A stretch of 64,000 nt of DNA from Actinomadura darangshiensis. GTDB lineage: Bacteria; Actinomycetota; Actinomycetes; Streptosporangiales; Streptosporangiaceae. This document shows, in pieces, positions 34,711 to 42,693 of the stretch. How positions within the stretch are numbered: position 1 is the stretch's first letter; the number at the start of each line of letters is the position of its first letter. The stretch is taken from the NCBI RefSeq assembly GCF_004349235.1, contig NZ_SMKY01000012.1, forward strand, positions 1 through 64,000, written 5' to 3'. Below the pieces are notes generated by a model. That model searched no databases. It saw only the letters and a list, made by a program, of their open reading frames with translations, and was not told the origin of the DNA. The position numbers and the translations under genes are program-made.

Positions 34711-36779
34711 TGAAGCTAATTTCGATCGAACTGGAGAACTTCCGTCCCTATCAGGGGACTCAGAAGGCCAATTTTGCTCGGGACCCAGAGGGTAACGTGA
34801 CCGTCTTGTGGGGCACCAATGGCGGAGGTAAGACGACGCTTCTAAATGCCTTCACGTGGGCTCTCTACGGCGTACTCAGCAACGACGTCGAGAATCAGAA
34901 CCAGCTCATCAATATTACGATCTGGAACAGTGCGTCTGAGGGTACGCCCCTGACCGCGTCGGTGACAATCGAATTCGAGCACGGCGGTCACTTCTACATC
35001 GTGAAGCGCTCCGTCTATGCTTCAAAACGTGGTGGAGTCCAGCCTCGGCCGAAGTCCGAGTTGCAGTTGTGGAGACGCGAGAGTAGCGGCAACCTCGAAA
35101 CAATTCTTAACCCGAATGGGCGCCTCGATCAGATGCTGCCCAAGCGCCTGAGCAGTTTTTTCTTCGTGAATGGTGAGCGCATCGAAGGATTGGTGAAACA
35201 CGAGGGCGGCGACGACGTCCGTGAGGCGGTCAAGACGCTTCTCGGACTGGAGGCCATGGAACGTGCCGTTATGCATCTGCCCAAGGTCACGCAGAAGCTG
35301 CTTCGAGGGTTGAAGGCTGAAGGTGTAGCCCAGCAGAAATTGGACCACCTTCTCGGGGAGATGGAGGATGCCGAGCGCATGATTCAAGAGCAGCAGCGGC
35401 GCCGCAACGCCGCCAAGAAGGAGAAGAAGCACTTCGATTCCGAGATCGAGTTGCTCAACCTTAAGATGACACAGCTCGCCGAGGCGAGGGAGCTTCACCA
35501 GAACCGATACCGGTTGGAAGACCAGCTGAAGCGCGTACAAGCAGCGCGCCGGGGGCAGGAGGAAGAACGCGCCAGGCTGGTGGGAATTAGCGGCTTCCTT
35601 GCCTTCCTTCCCGCGTTGCCGGGCAGTATCTTGGCTGCTTGCGAGGAGCTGCGTGAGCGCGGTGAGCTCCCGGCACCGCTCAAGCGGGCTTTTATCGACG
35701 ACCTAATTGAGCGCAACGAATGCATCTGCGGGACGCCTCTGGACGAGGGGAGTTCACACCGTGCAGCTTTGGAACACTGGCGAGCCAGGGCTGGCCTGGC
35801 CGAGGTCGAGGCAGCCTGGAACCAGCTCGGGGGAATCGTCGGGAGCATCGACGAGCAACGATTGCAGATGTACGACACGCTGCGGGGTTTCGGTGAACGG
35901 ATTGCCGAGGCGCAGGAAGAGGAGCGCCACATCGAGCACGGTATCGACGATATTGGGAGCAAGCTCAAAAGTTTGCCTTCCGAGGAAGTCGTCGAGACCG
36001 AGGAGAACTTGGAAGCAGCCAAGCTTGCTCGGGACGAGAAGGTAGCGGCCATCGGTGCTGCCAACGCCGAGATCCAGCGGCTGGAAGGCATCAAGGAGAA
36101 TCTGAAGAATCAAATTGGTAAGCTCGAGGTCAGAGATGCCCGCAGCCGTCGGCTTAAGAACCGGGTCGTGGCCGTCGAAGACGCAGGCATCGCGCTCGCT
36201 TCGATCCTTGAGGTCCTTTCTCAGGGGGTTCGGCGGCGACTTGACGCCCGCATCAAGGAGCTCTATCGCCTGGTGTCGCTCAAGAACTACGAGCCGGAAC
36301 TCACCCCGGACTTCGAATTGAAGCTGTGGGATCCGAGCGGCAGCGAACGATCCCTGGCACCCAAGTCCACCGGCGAGAACATGCTGCTATCGCTTGCCTT
36401 CGTCGGTTCGCTCATCGGTGAGGCACGCGAGGCACAGAGCCCCGATCGCGCCTTCGTCCAGGGGATCGGAGGTGACTTCCCGGTGGTGATGGATGCGGTC
36501 TTCGGCAATCTGGACGATGACTACCGTCAGGCCGTCTCTGACTTTCTGCCCAGACTTGCCTCCCAGGTAGTAATCCTTACCAGTAAGGCCCAGGCCGGCG
36601 AGATCGTCGAGCAGGAACTGCGTCCCCGACTCGGTAAGCAGTACGTGATCACTACGCACACCACCAAGACCGATGTGAGTAGTGCGACCGAGATGTTGAC
36701 GCTGAACGGCGACGCATACCGTTACCAAGTCATCGGTTCGGACCGTACCGGCGCGGAGCTCACGGAGGTCCGGAACTGA
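34710..36779 (+). CDS. SMC/DndD-like ATPase (second DndD-type protein of the locus)
   Basis: A 689-residue ABC/SMC-type ATPase. It opens MKLISIELENFRPYQGTQKA with Walker A WGTNGGGKTTLL (about 35-46). Long coiled-coil arms run about 200-330 and 390-490. The turn has CICGTPL (Cys338, Cys340), a reduced zinc-hook-like motif. The C-terminal signature and Walker B follow (KSTGENMLLSLAFVGSL; FPVVMDAVFGNLDDDYR). It resembles DndD but is distinct from the dndD at 42,680. It is probably an ATP-driven DNA-sensing partner of the PLD-helicase. Confidence 0.85.
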   Translation: MKLISIELENFRPYQGTQKANFARDPEGNVTVLWGTNGGGKTTLLNAFTWALYGVLSNDVENQNQLINITIWNSASEGTPLTASVTIEFEHGGHFYIVKRSVYASKRGGVQPRPKSELQLWRRESSGNLETILNPNGRLDQMLPKRLSSFFFVNGERIEGLVKHEGGDDVREAVKTLLGLEAMERAVMHLPKVTQKLLRGLKAEGVAQQKLDHLLGEMEDAERMIQEQQRRRNAAKKEKKHFDSEIELLNLKMTQLAEARELHQNRYRLEDQLKRVQAARRGQEEERARLVGISGFLAFLPALPGSILAACEELRERGELPAPLKRAFIDDLIERNECICGTPLDEGSSHRAALEHWRARAGLAEVEAAWNQLGGIVGSIDEQRLQMYDTLRGFGERIAEAQEEERHIEHGIDDIGSKLKSLPSEEVVETEENLEAAKLARDEKVAAIGAANAEIQRLEGIKENLKNQIGKLEVRDARSRRLKNRVVAVEDAGIALASILEVLSQGVRRRLDARIKELYRLVSLKNYEPELTPDFELKLWDPSGSERSLAPKSTGENMLLSLAFVGSLIGEAREAQSPDRAFVQGIGGDFPVVMDAVFGNLDDDYRQAVSDFLPRLASQVVILTSKAQAGEIVEQELRPRLGKQYVITTHTTKTDVSSATEMLTLNGDAYRYQVIGSDRTGAELTEVRN

Positions 36780-37276
36780 TGGCTCACAACGCAGATATCC
36801 GCGTCCGGCGGCCCGATGAACACGACGACCTCATCAGCCGGTTGACCACCAAGGAAGGCGGACCGTTTCCTGGCTACTGGCAGGTTCTCGTCTTCGCGGC
36901 GGCACTCGGCTGGTCGAGAGGCCGGCACGATCCGTTTGAGAAGACGGGGGAGGCGATCCGCTATGGATTGTTCGGTGCTTCCGCGACTGTCTCGGCCGTA
37001 ATTGACTCGATGGGGGTCCTGGCCCACCCGAACGACGCAGGCATCATGGCTGATGACCGTCTCCCCGAGCGGATCAAGGTCTTTGAGGAGTACGCCAACG
37101 GCGGACTCTCCATCATCCGGGGTGAGCTCAACAGCGGCGCACATGTCCGTCCGATGGACGTCATCCTGAATCTCTGCCAACGGGGAACGGCGCACGCCGA
37201 AAGCATGATGCAGGACCTTGGTCTCCGCCCCCCTGCGGAGCCTGCCAGCTTCAAGGACCCGGACTTCGAGCCCTGA
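36779..37276 (+). CDS. dnd system-associated protein 4-like
   Basis: A 165-residue protein that overlaps the ATPase stop by one base (TGATG). The start, RVRRPDEHDDLISRLT, and the segment WQVLVFAAALGWSRGRHDPF match what I recall of the dnd_assoc_4 family, small proteins of unknown role found with dnd loci. The assignment is by memory of the pattern and should be confirmed by profile search. Confidence 0.65.
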   Translation: MAHNADIRVRRPDEHDDLISRLTTKEGGPFPGYWQVLVFAAALGWSRGRHDPFEKTGEAIRYGLFGASATVSAVIDSMGVLAHPNDAGIMADDRLPERIKVFEEYANGGLSIIRGELNSGAHVRPMDVILNLCQRGTAHAESMMQDLGLRPPAEPASFKDPDFEP

Positions 37277-37277
37277 C

Positions 37278-37333
37278 GCCCTGCTTCGCAGGGCTTGCTT
37301 GGCAAAACGCAGAGCAGGCCCTGCGAGGCAGGG
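37278..37333 (+). repeat. Two related GCCCTGC hairpins between dnd_assoc_4 and the methyltransferase gene
   Basis: GCCCTGC-ttc-GCAGGGC (37,278-37,294) and CCCTGC-gag-GCAGGG (37,319-37,333) are consecutive small hairpins with 3-nt loops and nearly the same stem. They occupy most of the 96-bp spacer and could attenuate transcription or protect mRNA ends. Confidence 0.55.
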
Positions 37334-37372
37334 TATGAGTGGGGCGTCGTCGATGAACCAACGGGAGCTTCC

Positions 37373-38824
37373 ATGTCCGGGTTGCATTGGGAGAGTGATC
37401 GACGCCTAACTGCGATCGGCCGTACCACGCTGTCGGTGGCAGCCCGCCAAGCCGTCGTCGACGGTGAAGTGAACGAGTCCGCAGGCGTCCTCGACTACGG
37501 AAGCGGACGTGGCCATGACGTCCGTGGTCTGAGGGAGATGCGGTTCCAAGCTCAGGGATGGGACCCCTTCTACGCTCCGAACGAGAGACCTCGACCAGCG
37601 GACGTCGTGCTGTTGACCTACGTCCTTAACGTCATCGAGGATTCCGATGAGCGACATCAGACGCTACAACGCGCCTGGGAGCTTGCTGAGCACCTGCTTG
37701 TGGTTACGACCAGACTCACCTGGGACCGCTCGAAGGTCCGCGGGCAGCAGTACGAGGACGGTGTGCTGACGAGCAGGCGGACCTTCCAACATCTGTTCAG
37801 CCCGGCAGAGCTTCGTTCCTATGTCGAGCACGCGACTGGGGTCCGCTGTGTCTCCGCTGCGCCTGGCATCGTTTACGCGTTCAAGAACGATGACGCCCGG
37901 CTTCGCTACCTAGCCCGAAAGATCGTTCCGGACGCCGACTGGTTGGCCTCAGACGACACCGGGTCGGCCATTGCCGCAGTTGTGGACTACACCGAGCGAC
38001 GTGGACGTATGCCGGTGCTGGAAGAGACGCCAACAGAGATGGCCAAGCTCCTGGCCCATCTCCAGCCGAACGATCTGCGACGCATCGTGAAGAAGTCGGC
38101 CGACCCAGAGAAGGTTGAGGCCGGCGGCAGAGCATCGACCCTGTCCACGCTGCTGTTCCTCGCAGTCGAGGTGTTCAACGGACGTGGCCCTTACGGCAGC
38201 CTACCAACATCCCTGCAACTGGACGTCAAGGCCTTTTTCTCGTCCTACAAGGAAGCCTGCAGGCGGGCGGACCGCCTGCTACTGAAACTTCGCGACGACT
38301 CTTACGTCAGGGGTGCGATGCAGACATCGAAGGTCGGGAAGCTCACACCCACGGCGCTCTACGTACATCGGAGGGCGGTGGAGCAGATGCCGACAGTGCT
38401 GCGCCTCTACGAACACTGTGCATCGATTGCGGCAGGGCGGCCGCCGTCTTGGACGGTCGCCAAGCTACGCCATCAGGGGCGCGCGGTCAGCTGGCAGGAC
38501 TATCCGGAATTCGATGCCGACCCGCATCCAAAGCTGCACTCGTCTTACATGGTGGATCTCACCACCCTGAAGACCTCGTTCAAGTCGTACGCGGAGGCTG
38601 CGAATCGGCCACTGCTCCACCGCAAGCATGAGTTCCTCGCGCTCGACGACCCGGACGCTCCCAAGTTCCGTCGGCTGACACAGTCTGAGGTGCGCACCGG
38701 CCTTTATCGGAACCCGAACCTCATCGGCACAGAGGATGGATGGGAGGCTGAACTCCTCCGCTGCGGGAGGGAACTACGCGGGCACCGCCTGGTCCACCGC
38801 AAGGACCTTGATCAGGCGAAGTAG
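37373..38824 (+). CDS. DNA phosphorothioation-associated putative methyltransferase
   Basis: The ATG at 37,373 follows GGGAG. The 483-residue protein has a class I SAM-binding motif VLDYGSGRGHDV near residue 40, then DVVLLTYVLNVIED. A long C-terminal region of unknown fold follows (LYVHRRAVEQMPTVLRLYEH and others). The pattern fits the dnd-related putative methyltransferase family. No NPPY or DPPY DNA-methylase motif is apparent, so the substrate is unknown. It ends 13 bp inside the convergent dndA gene. Confidence 0.8.
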   Translation: MSGLHWESDRRLTAIGRTTLSVAARQAVVDGEVNESAGVLDYGSGRGHDVRGLREMRFQAQGWDPFYAPNERPRPADVVLLTYVLNVIEDSDERHQTLQRAWELAEHLLVVTTRLTWDRSKVRGQQYEDGVLTSRRTFQHLFSPAELRSYVEHATGVRCVSAAPGIVYAFKNDDARLRYLARKIVPDADWLASDDTGSAIAAVVDYTERRGRMPVLEETPTEMAKLLAHLQPNDLRRIVKKSADPEKVEAGGRASTLSTLLFLAVEVFNGRGPYGSLPTSLQLDVKAFFSSYKEACRRADRLLLKLRDDSYVRGAMQTSKVGKLTPTALYVHRRAVEQMPTVLRLYEHCASIAAGRPPSWTVAKLRHQGRAVSWQDYPEFDADPHPKLHSSYMVDLTTLKTSFKSYAEAANRPLLHRKHEFLALDDPDAPKFRRLTQSEVRTGLYRNPNLIGTEDGWEAELLRCGRELRGHRLVHRKDLDQAK

Positions 38825-39963
38825 GATGCTTCCCTCTGGAAATCCGAGATTTCGCTTACCAGCTCGTTGACGTCCAGGCCCTCCACCTGGTCGGGGAACC
38901 AGGACAGTCGCAGTCCGTTGCTGGCGATATCGTCTGGCAGCCCCATACTGCGCAGGACATGGCTTGGAGTGTAGGACGCGCTCGTGCAAGCCGAGCCGGT
39001 GGCGATCCCTACAAGCTCCTTGAGACGGACGATCAAGGCCTCGGCATCCACTCCCTCAAAGGAGAGGTTGAGGATGTGTGGCACCACGTGCTCCTGGTCG
39101 CCGTTGAACTGGACCTGTGTCTTGCCGAGGCCCTCCACCAGACGAGCACGGAACGCCGCCGCTCGCTCCCACCACTGCTGGTGTTCGTTCTCGAAGATCT
39201 CAGCCGCCTTAGCGAGCCCAGCGATGAGCGGCACTGGCAGCGTCCCGGGGCGAAGCTTGCGCTCCTGGCCGCCGCCGTACATCAGAGGTGTCAGCGGAAG
39301 AGTGTCTCGACCACGTCGCCGGATGAGGAGCGTCCCAACCCCCTTGGGCGCTCCGACCTTGTGCCCGCTGACGCTGATCAGGTCGATCGGTGCTGTGAGG
39401 TCCTGGGTGAGCTTGCCGAACCCCTGGGCTGCGTCCACGTGCAAGTAGGTGGGCGTATCGCGTAGATGCTCTGCCAGCTCGGCGACAGGCTGGATCACTC
39501 CTGTCTCGTTGTTGACGTGCATGAGGGAGACGAGCAACGTGTCCTCCCGCAACCGGTCGCGCACGGCTTCGGCGCTGACCCGTCCAGAGGGCCCCGGCGA
39601 GATCAGATCTATCTCGAACCCGCGGGAGGCAAGGTGCTCCAACGGTTCCAGGACGGCCTTGTGCTCGATGGTGGAGCTGATGATGTGCCGGCGCCCCTGG
39701 TCCTCACCGTATGGCGCCAGACCAAGCAGCGCGATGTTGTTGCTCTCCGTCGCCCCCGACGTGAAGACCAGCTCAGGGGGACCGGCGTTGAGCTGTCCGG
39801 CGAGCTGCTCCCGAGCCTGCTGGACCGCCCGCTTGGCCCGGGTCCCCCAGTCATGGGTGCGACTCCCCGCGTTGCCGAACTCAGTGGTCATCCAGTGCAG
39901 AACCACCTCGGCGACACGAGGGTCGACTCGGGTGGTCGCTGCTGAGTCCAAGTACGCGGTCAT
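38812..39963 (-). CDS. dndA: Cysteine desulfurase DndA
   Basis: A 383-residue NifS/IscS-type PLP enzyme. It has SGATESNN (69-76), HVDAAQGFGK (175-184), the PLP lysine Lys202 in SVSGHKVGAPKG and the catalytic Cys326 in ATGSACTSAS. DndA mobilises sulfur from cysteine as a persulfide and helps assemble the DndC iron-sulfur cluster. It is divergent from dndB with a 79-bp control region, the arrangement known in Streptomyces dnd loci. Confidence 0.93.
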   Translation of the reverse strand: MTAYLDSAATTRVDPRVAEVVLHWMTTEFGNAGSRTHDWGTRAKRAVQQAREQLAGQLNAGPPELVFTSGATESNNIALLGLAPYGEDQGRRHIISSTIEHKAVLEPLEHLASRGFEIDLISPGPSGRVSAEAVRDRLREDTLLVSLMHVNNETGVIQPVAELAEHLRDTPTYLHVDAAQGFGKLTQDLTAPIDLISVSGHKVGAPKGVGTLLIRRRGRDTLPLTPLMYGGGQERKLRPGTLPVPLIAGLAKAAEIFENEHQQWWERAAAFRARLVEGLGKTQVQFNGDQEHVVPHILNLSFEGVDAEALIVRLKELVGIATGSACTSASYTPSHVLRSMGLPDDIASNGLRLSWFPDQVEGLDVNELVSEISDFQREASYFA

Positions 39964-39994
39964 GCTCGCTGCACCCCTCTGGTTACTCGACTCT

Positions 39995-40035
39995 CACGTA
40001 AGCACGTGAAAAACTAAACGTACATGCGGTAGCGT
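39995..40035. promoter_or_regulatory. dndA-dndB control region: CACGT-aagc-ACGTG palindrome and a -10 close to the dndB start
   Basis: CACGTAAGCACGTG (39,995-40,008) is a perfect palindrome around 4 central bases, and TAGCGT (40,030-40,035) lies 7 bases before the dndB GTG. No ribosome binding site precedes that GTG, so dndB may be translated from a leaderless mRNA. DndB acts as repressor of dnd transcription in other hosts, so the palindrome is its candidate site. Confidence 0.45.
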
Positions 40036-40042
40036 CAAGCTC

Positions 40043-41173
40043 GTGGGGTCACTCTTGTCTTCGCCGTCGGCCAGTGGAACAACAGCAGGGTTCGAGTACA
40101 TCTTCCCGGCGATCCGGGGCATACAGGCCCGGCGAGAGTTCTACGTCTCGATGTGTCCGTTGCGGCTCATCCCCAAGATCTTCTTGTTCAACGAGGACGA
40201 GCTGGCGCCTGAGGTGCGAGCACAGCGGGTGCTCAACAAGGCACGTGTTCCAGCCCTCGCGTCATACATCATCGACAACCCCACCGACTACGTCTTCTCA
40301 GCACTGACCGCCTCGGTCGACGGGGCCATGCGTTTCGTCGGGATCTCCGAAGAGGGCCCTGGCATGCGGATCGGCCAGCTCCTCATCCCGATGGCCGCCC
40401 GCTTCCTCATCAACGATGGCCAGCATCGGCGCGCTGCGATCGAGACAGCGCTCACTGAGAACCCCGAACTGGGTGATGAGACCATCGCAGTCGTCTTCTT
40501 CCAGGACGCAGGTCTGTCCCGTAGCCAGCAGATGTTCGCTGACCTGAACCGACACGCGGTTCGGCCGGCTCGATCCATCGGTGTCCTGTACGACCATCGC
40601 GACGAACGCGCGAAGATCGCGAGACTGCTGGCACTGAAATCGCCCGTATTCCGCAACTGCGTGGAGATGGAGAGCAGCACACTGTCCGCACGGTCGCGCA
40701 AGCTTTTCACGCTTAGTGCTCTCTACTACGCAACCAGTTCGCTCCTGCAAGGCATTGAACTGGACGATGCCGACGAGGCAGCCAAGCTCGCGGACCAGTA
40801 CTGGACAGCCGTCGATGCACTGATCCCAGAGTGGGAGCTCGTCCGGGCACGCAGGATGGCCGCCGCCGAAGTTCGGCGCACGTACCTGCACAGTCACGGG
40901 ATCGCGCTGCACGCCCTTGGCCGTCTCGGCAACACGCTGTTGCAGATATCCACAGAACCGGATTCGTGGAAACCCCGGCTGGGGCCGCTGGCCAAGATTG
41001 ATTGGTCCCGGTCCAACCACGACTGGGAGGGGCGAGCCATCGTGGGCGGTCGTGTGTCGAAGAACCACTCCAATGTCGTGCTGACGGTCAACTACATGCG
41101 CCAGAAGCTCGGCATGGAACTCGGTCCTGAAGAAGCCAACGTTGAAGCTACACACGTGCGAGGAGAACGATGA
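40043..41173 (+). CDS. dndB: DndB, DGQHR-domain regulator
   Basis: A 376-residue DndB. It has the start ...FEYIFPAIRGIQARREFYVS, the core MCPLRLIPKIFLF and the DGQHR signature at 125-129 (FLINDGQHRRA). DndB is known to repress dnd transcription and affect which sites are modified. It starts at GTG without a visible ribosome binding site. Its stop overlaps dndC (ATGA). Confidence 0.93.
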   Translation: MGSLLSSPSASGTTAGFEYIFPAIRGIQARREFYVSMCPLRLIPKIFLFNEDELAPEVRAQRVLNKARVPALASYIIDNPTDYVFSALTASVDGAMRFVGISEEGPGMRIGQLLIPMAARFLINDGQHRRAAIETALTENPELGDETIAVVFFQDAGLSRSQQMFADLNRHAVRPARSIGVLYDHRDERAKIARLLALKSPVFRNCVEMESSTLSARSRKLFTLSALYYATSSLLQGIELDDADEAAKLADQYWTAVDALIPEWELVRARRMAAAEVRRTYLHSHGIALHALGRLGNTLLQISTEPDSWKPRLGPLAKIDWSRSNHDWEGRAIVGGRVSKNHSNVVLTVNYMRQKLGMELGPEEANVEATHVRGER

Positions 41174-42693
41174 CCGTCCCTCTGGGCATGCCGGACCGCC
41201 GGGCCATCCCGTTCAAGGAGCGTGGAGGGCTTGCCGTTGTCGTCAAAGGCCTGATCGAAGAGATCCAGGAGCTCTACCTGGCCGACGAGGTCCCTTGGGT
41301 GATCGGATACAGCGGGGGTAAGGACTCCACGGCTGTCCTTCAGCTGGTTTGGCTCTCACTGCAGGGGCTGCCAGAGGACGAACGAACCAAGCCGGTCCAC
41401 GTCATCTCCACCGACACGCTCGTCGAGAATCCGATCGTCGCAAGCTGGGTCACACAGTCCCTCCTCACCATGGAGAAGGCAGCCGAGGAGCAACATCTAC
41501 CGATCAAGCCCCACCGCCTCACCCCAGAGGTGAAGGACACTTTTTGGGTGGGCTTGATTGGTAAGGGGTACCCGGCGCCGCGCCCCAAGTTCCGTTGGTG
41601 TACTGAGCGGTTGAAGATCCGGCCATCCAACAAGTTCATTCGCGACGTGGTGCGCGAGCACGGCGAGACCATCCTCGTCCTCGGCATTCGTAAGGCCGAG
41701 AGCCAGGCTCGCGCACGAGCCATGAACCGGCACGAGAAGCACCGTGTCCGTGACCGGCTCTCTCCCAATGGCAACCTCCCCAACTCGCTAGTCTACAGCC
41801 CGATCGAGGAGTGGACCAACGATGAGGTCTGGACGTTCCTCATGCAACGTCCCAATGCCTGGGGACACAACAACAAGGATCTGCTGAGTATGTATCAGGG
41901 CGCGTCGAGTGACGGCGAATGCCCGCTGGTTGTGGACAACACCACCCCATCGTGCGGTGACAGTCGATTCGGTTGCTGGACTTGCACCCTCGTCGACAAG
42001 GACAAGTCGATGTCGGCGATGATCCAGAATGATGAAGAGAAGGAGTGGATGCAGCCGCTCCTCGAGTTGCGCAACAAACTTGACGTTCGCAACGATGAAG
42101 GACGCCGCGACGACAAGCACCTACGGGACTGGCGGAAAATGAACGGCTCCATCCAGCTGTTCAACGACAAAGTCGTCCACGGTCCGTATACCCAGGAATC
42201 ACGCGGGAACTGGCTGCGGGACCTACTCAACGCCCAGACCTGGGTCCGTCAGAACGGCCCAGACAGCGTGCAAGACATCGAGCTCATCACCATGGATGAG
42301 CTTCACGAGATCCGCCGTATTTGGGTTTTCGAGAAGCACGAAGTGGAGGATCTCCTCCCCACGATCTACGAGAAGGAGACTGGGGAAACGTTCCCGGGCG
42401 GTCCCCTTGACGAACAGCTCACCCTGGCCGGAGACGAGATGGAGCTGCTCCGCGAGGTTTGTGGCGAAGATGACCTGCACTTCACTACTGCTCGCGAGCT
42501 GCTGGCGGTGGAGCGTAAGTTCCGTACGATGACTCGTCGTTCAGGGCTGTTCGAGGAGCTAGAGAAGACGATCCGCCGCGGCTACTACGAGAACAAGGAA
42601 GACGCCGAACAGAACGCGCTGCAGCGGCAGAGGGATAAGACCCTACCCGACCTCCCACTCTTCGACGAAGAAAGCACCAATGCTTCTGCTTAA
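41170..42693 (+). CDS. dndC: DndC, PAPS-reductase-like sulfurtransferase
   Basis: A 507-residue ATP pyrophosphatase-fold protein with the PP-loop SGGKDS (48-53). It has iron-sulfur ligands Cys251, Cys262, Cys269 and Cys272 (ECPLV, SCGDS, GCWTC). DndC activates the DNA backbone with ATP and transfers sulfur delivered by DndA. All key residues are present, so the modification pathway appears functional. The gene overlaps dndD by 14 bp. Confidence 0.95.
   Translation: MTVPLGMPDRRAIPFKERGGLAVVVKGLIEEIQELYLADEVPWVIGYSGGKDSTAVLQLVWLSLQGLPEDERTKPVHVISTDTLVENPIVASWVTQSLLTMEKAAEEQHLPIKPHRLTPEVKDTFWVGLIGKGYPAPRPKFRWCTERLKIRPSNKFIRDVVREHGETILVLGIRKAESQARARAMNRHEKHRVRDRLSPNGNLPNSLVYSPIEEWTNDEVWTFLMQRPNAWGHNNKDLLSMYQGASSDGECPLVVDNTTPSCGDSRFGCWTCTLVDKDKSMSAMIQNDEEKEWMQPLLELRNKLDVRNDEGRRDDKHLRDWRKMNGSIQLFNDKVVHGPYTQESRGNWLRDLLNAQTWVRQNGPDSVQDIELITMDELHEIRRIWVFEKHEVEDLLPTIYEKETGETFPGGPLDEQLTLAGDEMELLREVCGEDDLHFTTARELLAVERKFRTMTRRSGLFEELEKTIRRGYYENKEDAEQNALQRQRDKTLPDLPLFDEESTNASA

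Noticed and set aside
37373-38824. Reading the dnd methyltransferase-like gene as a DNA modification methylase of a classical R-M system
   Set aside because: The SAM motif is present but no (N/D)PPY catalytic motif was found, so DNA methylation is not supported.
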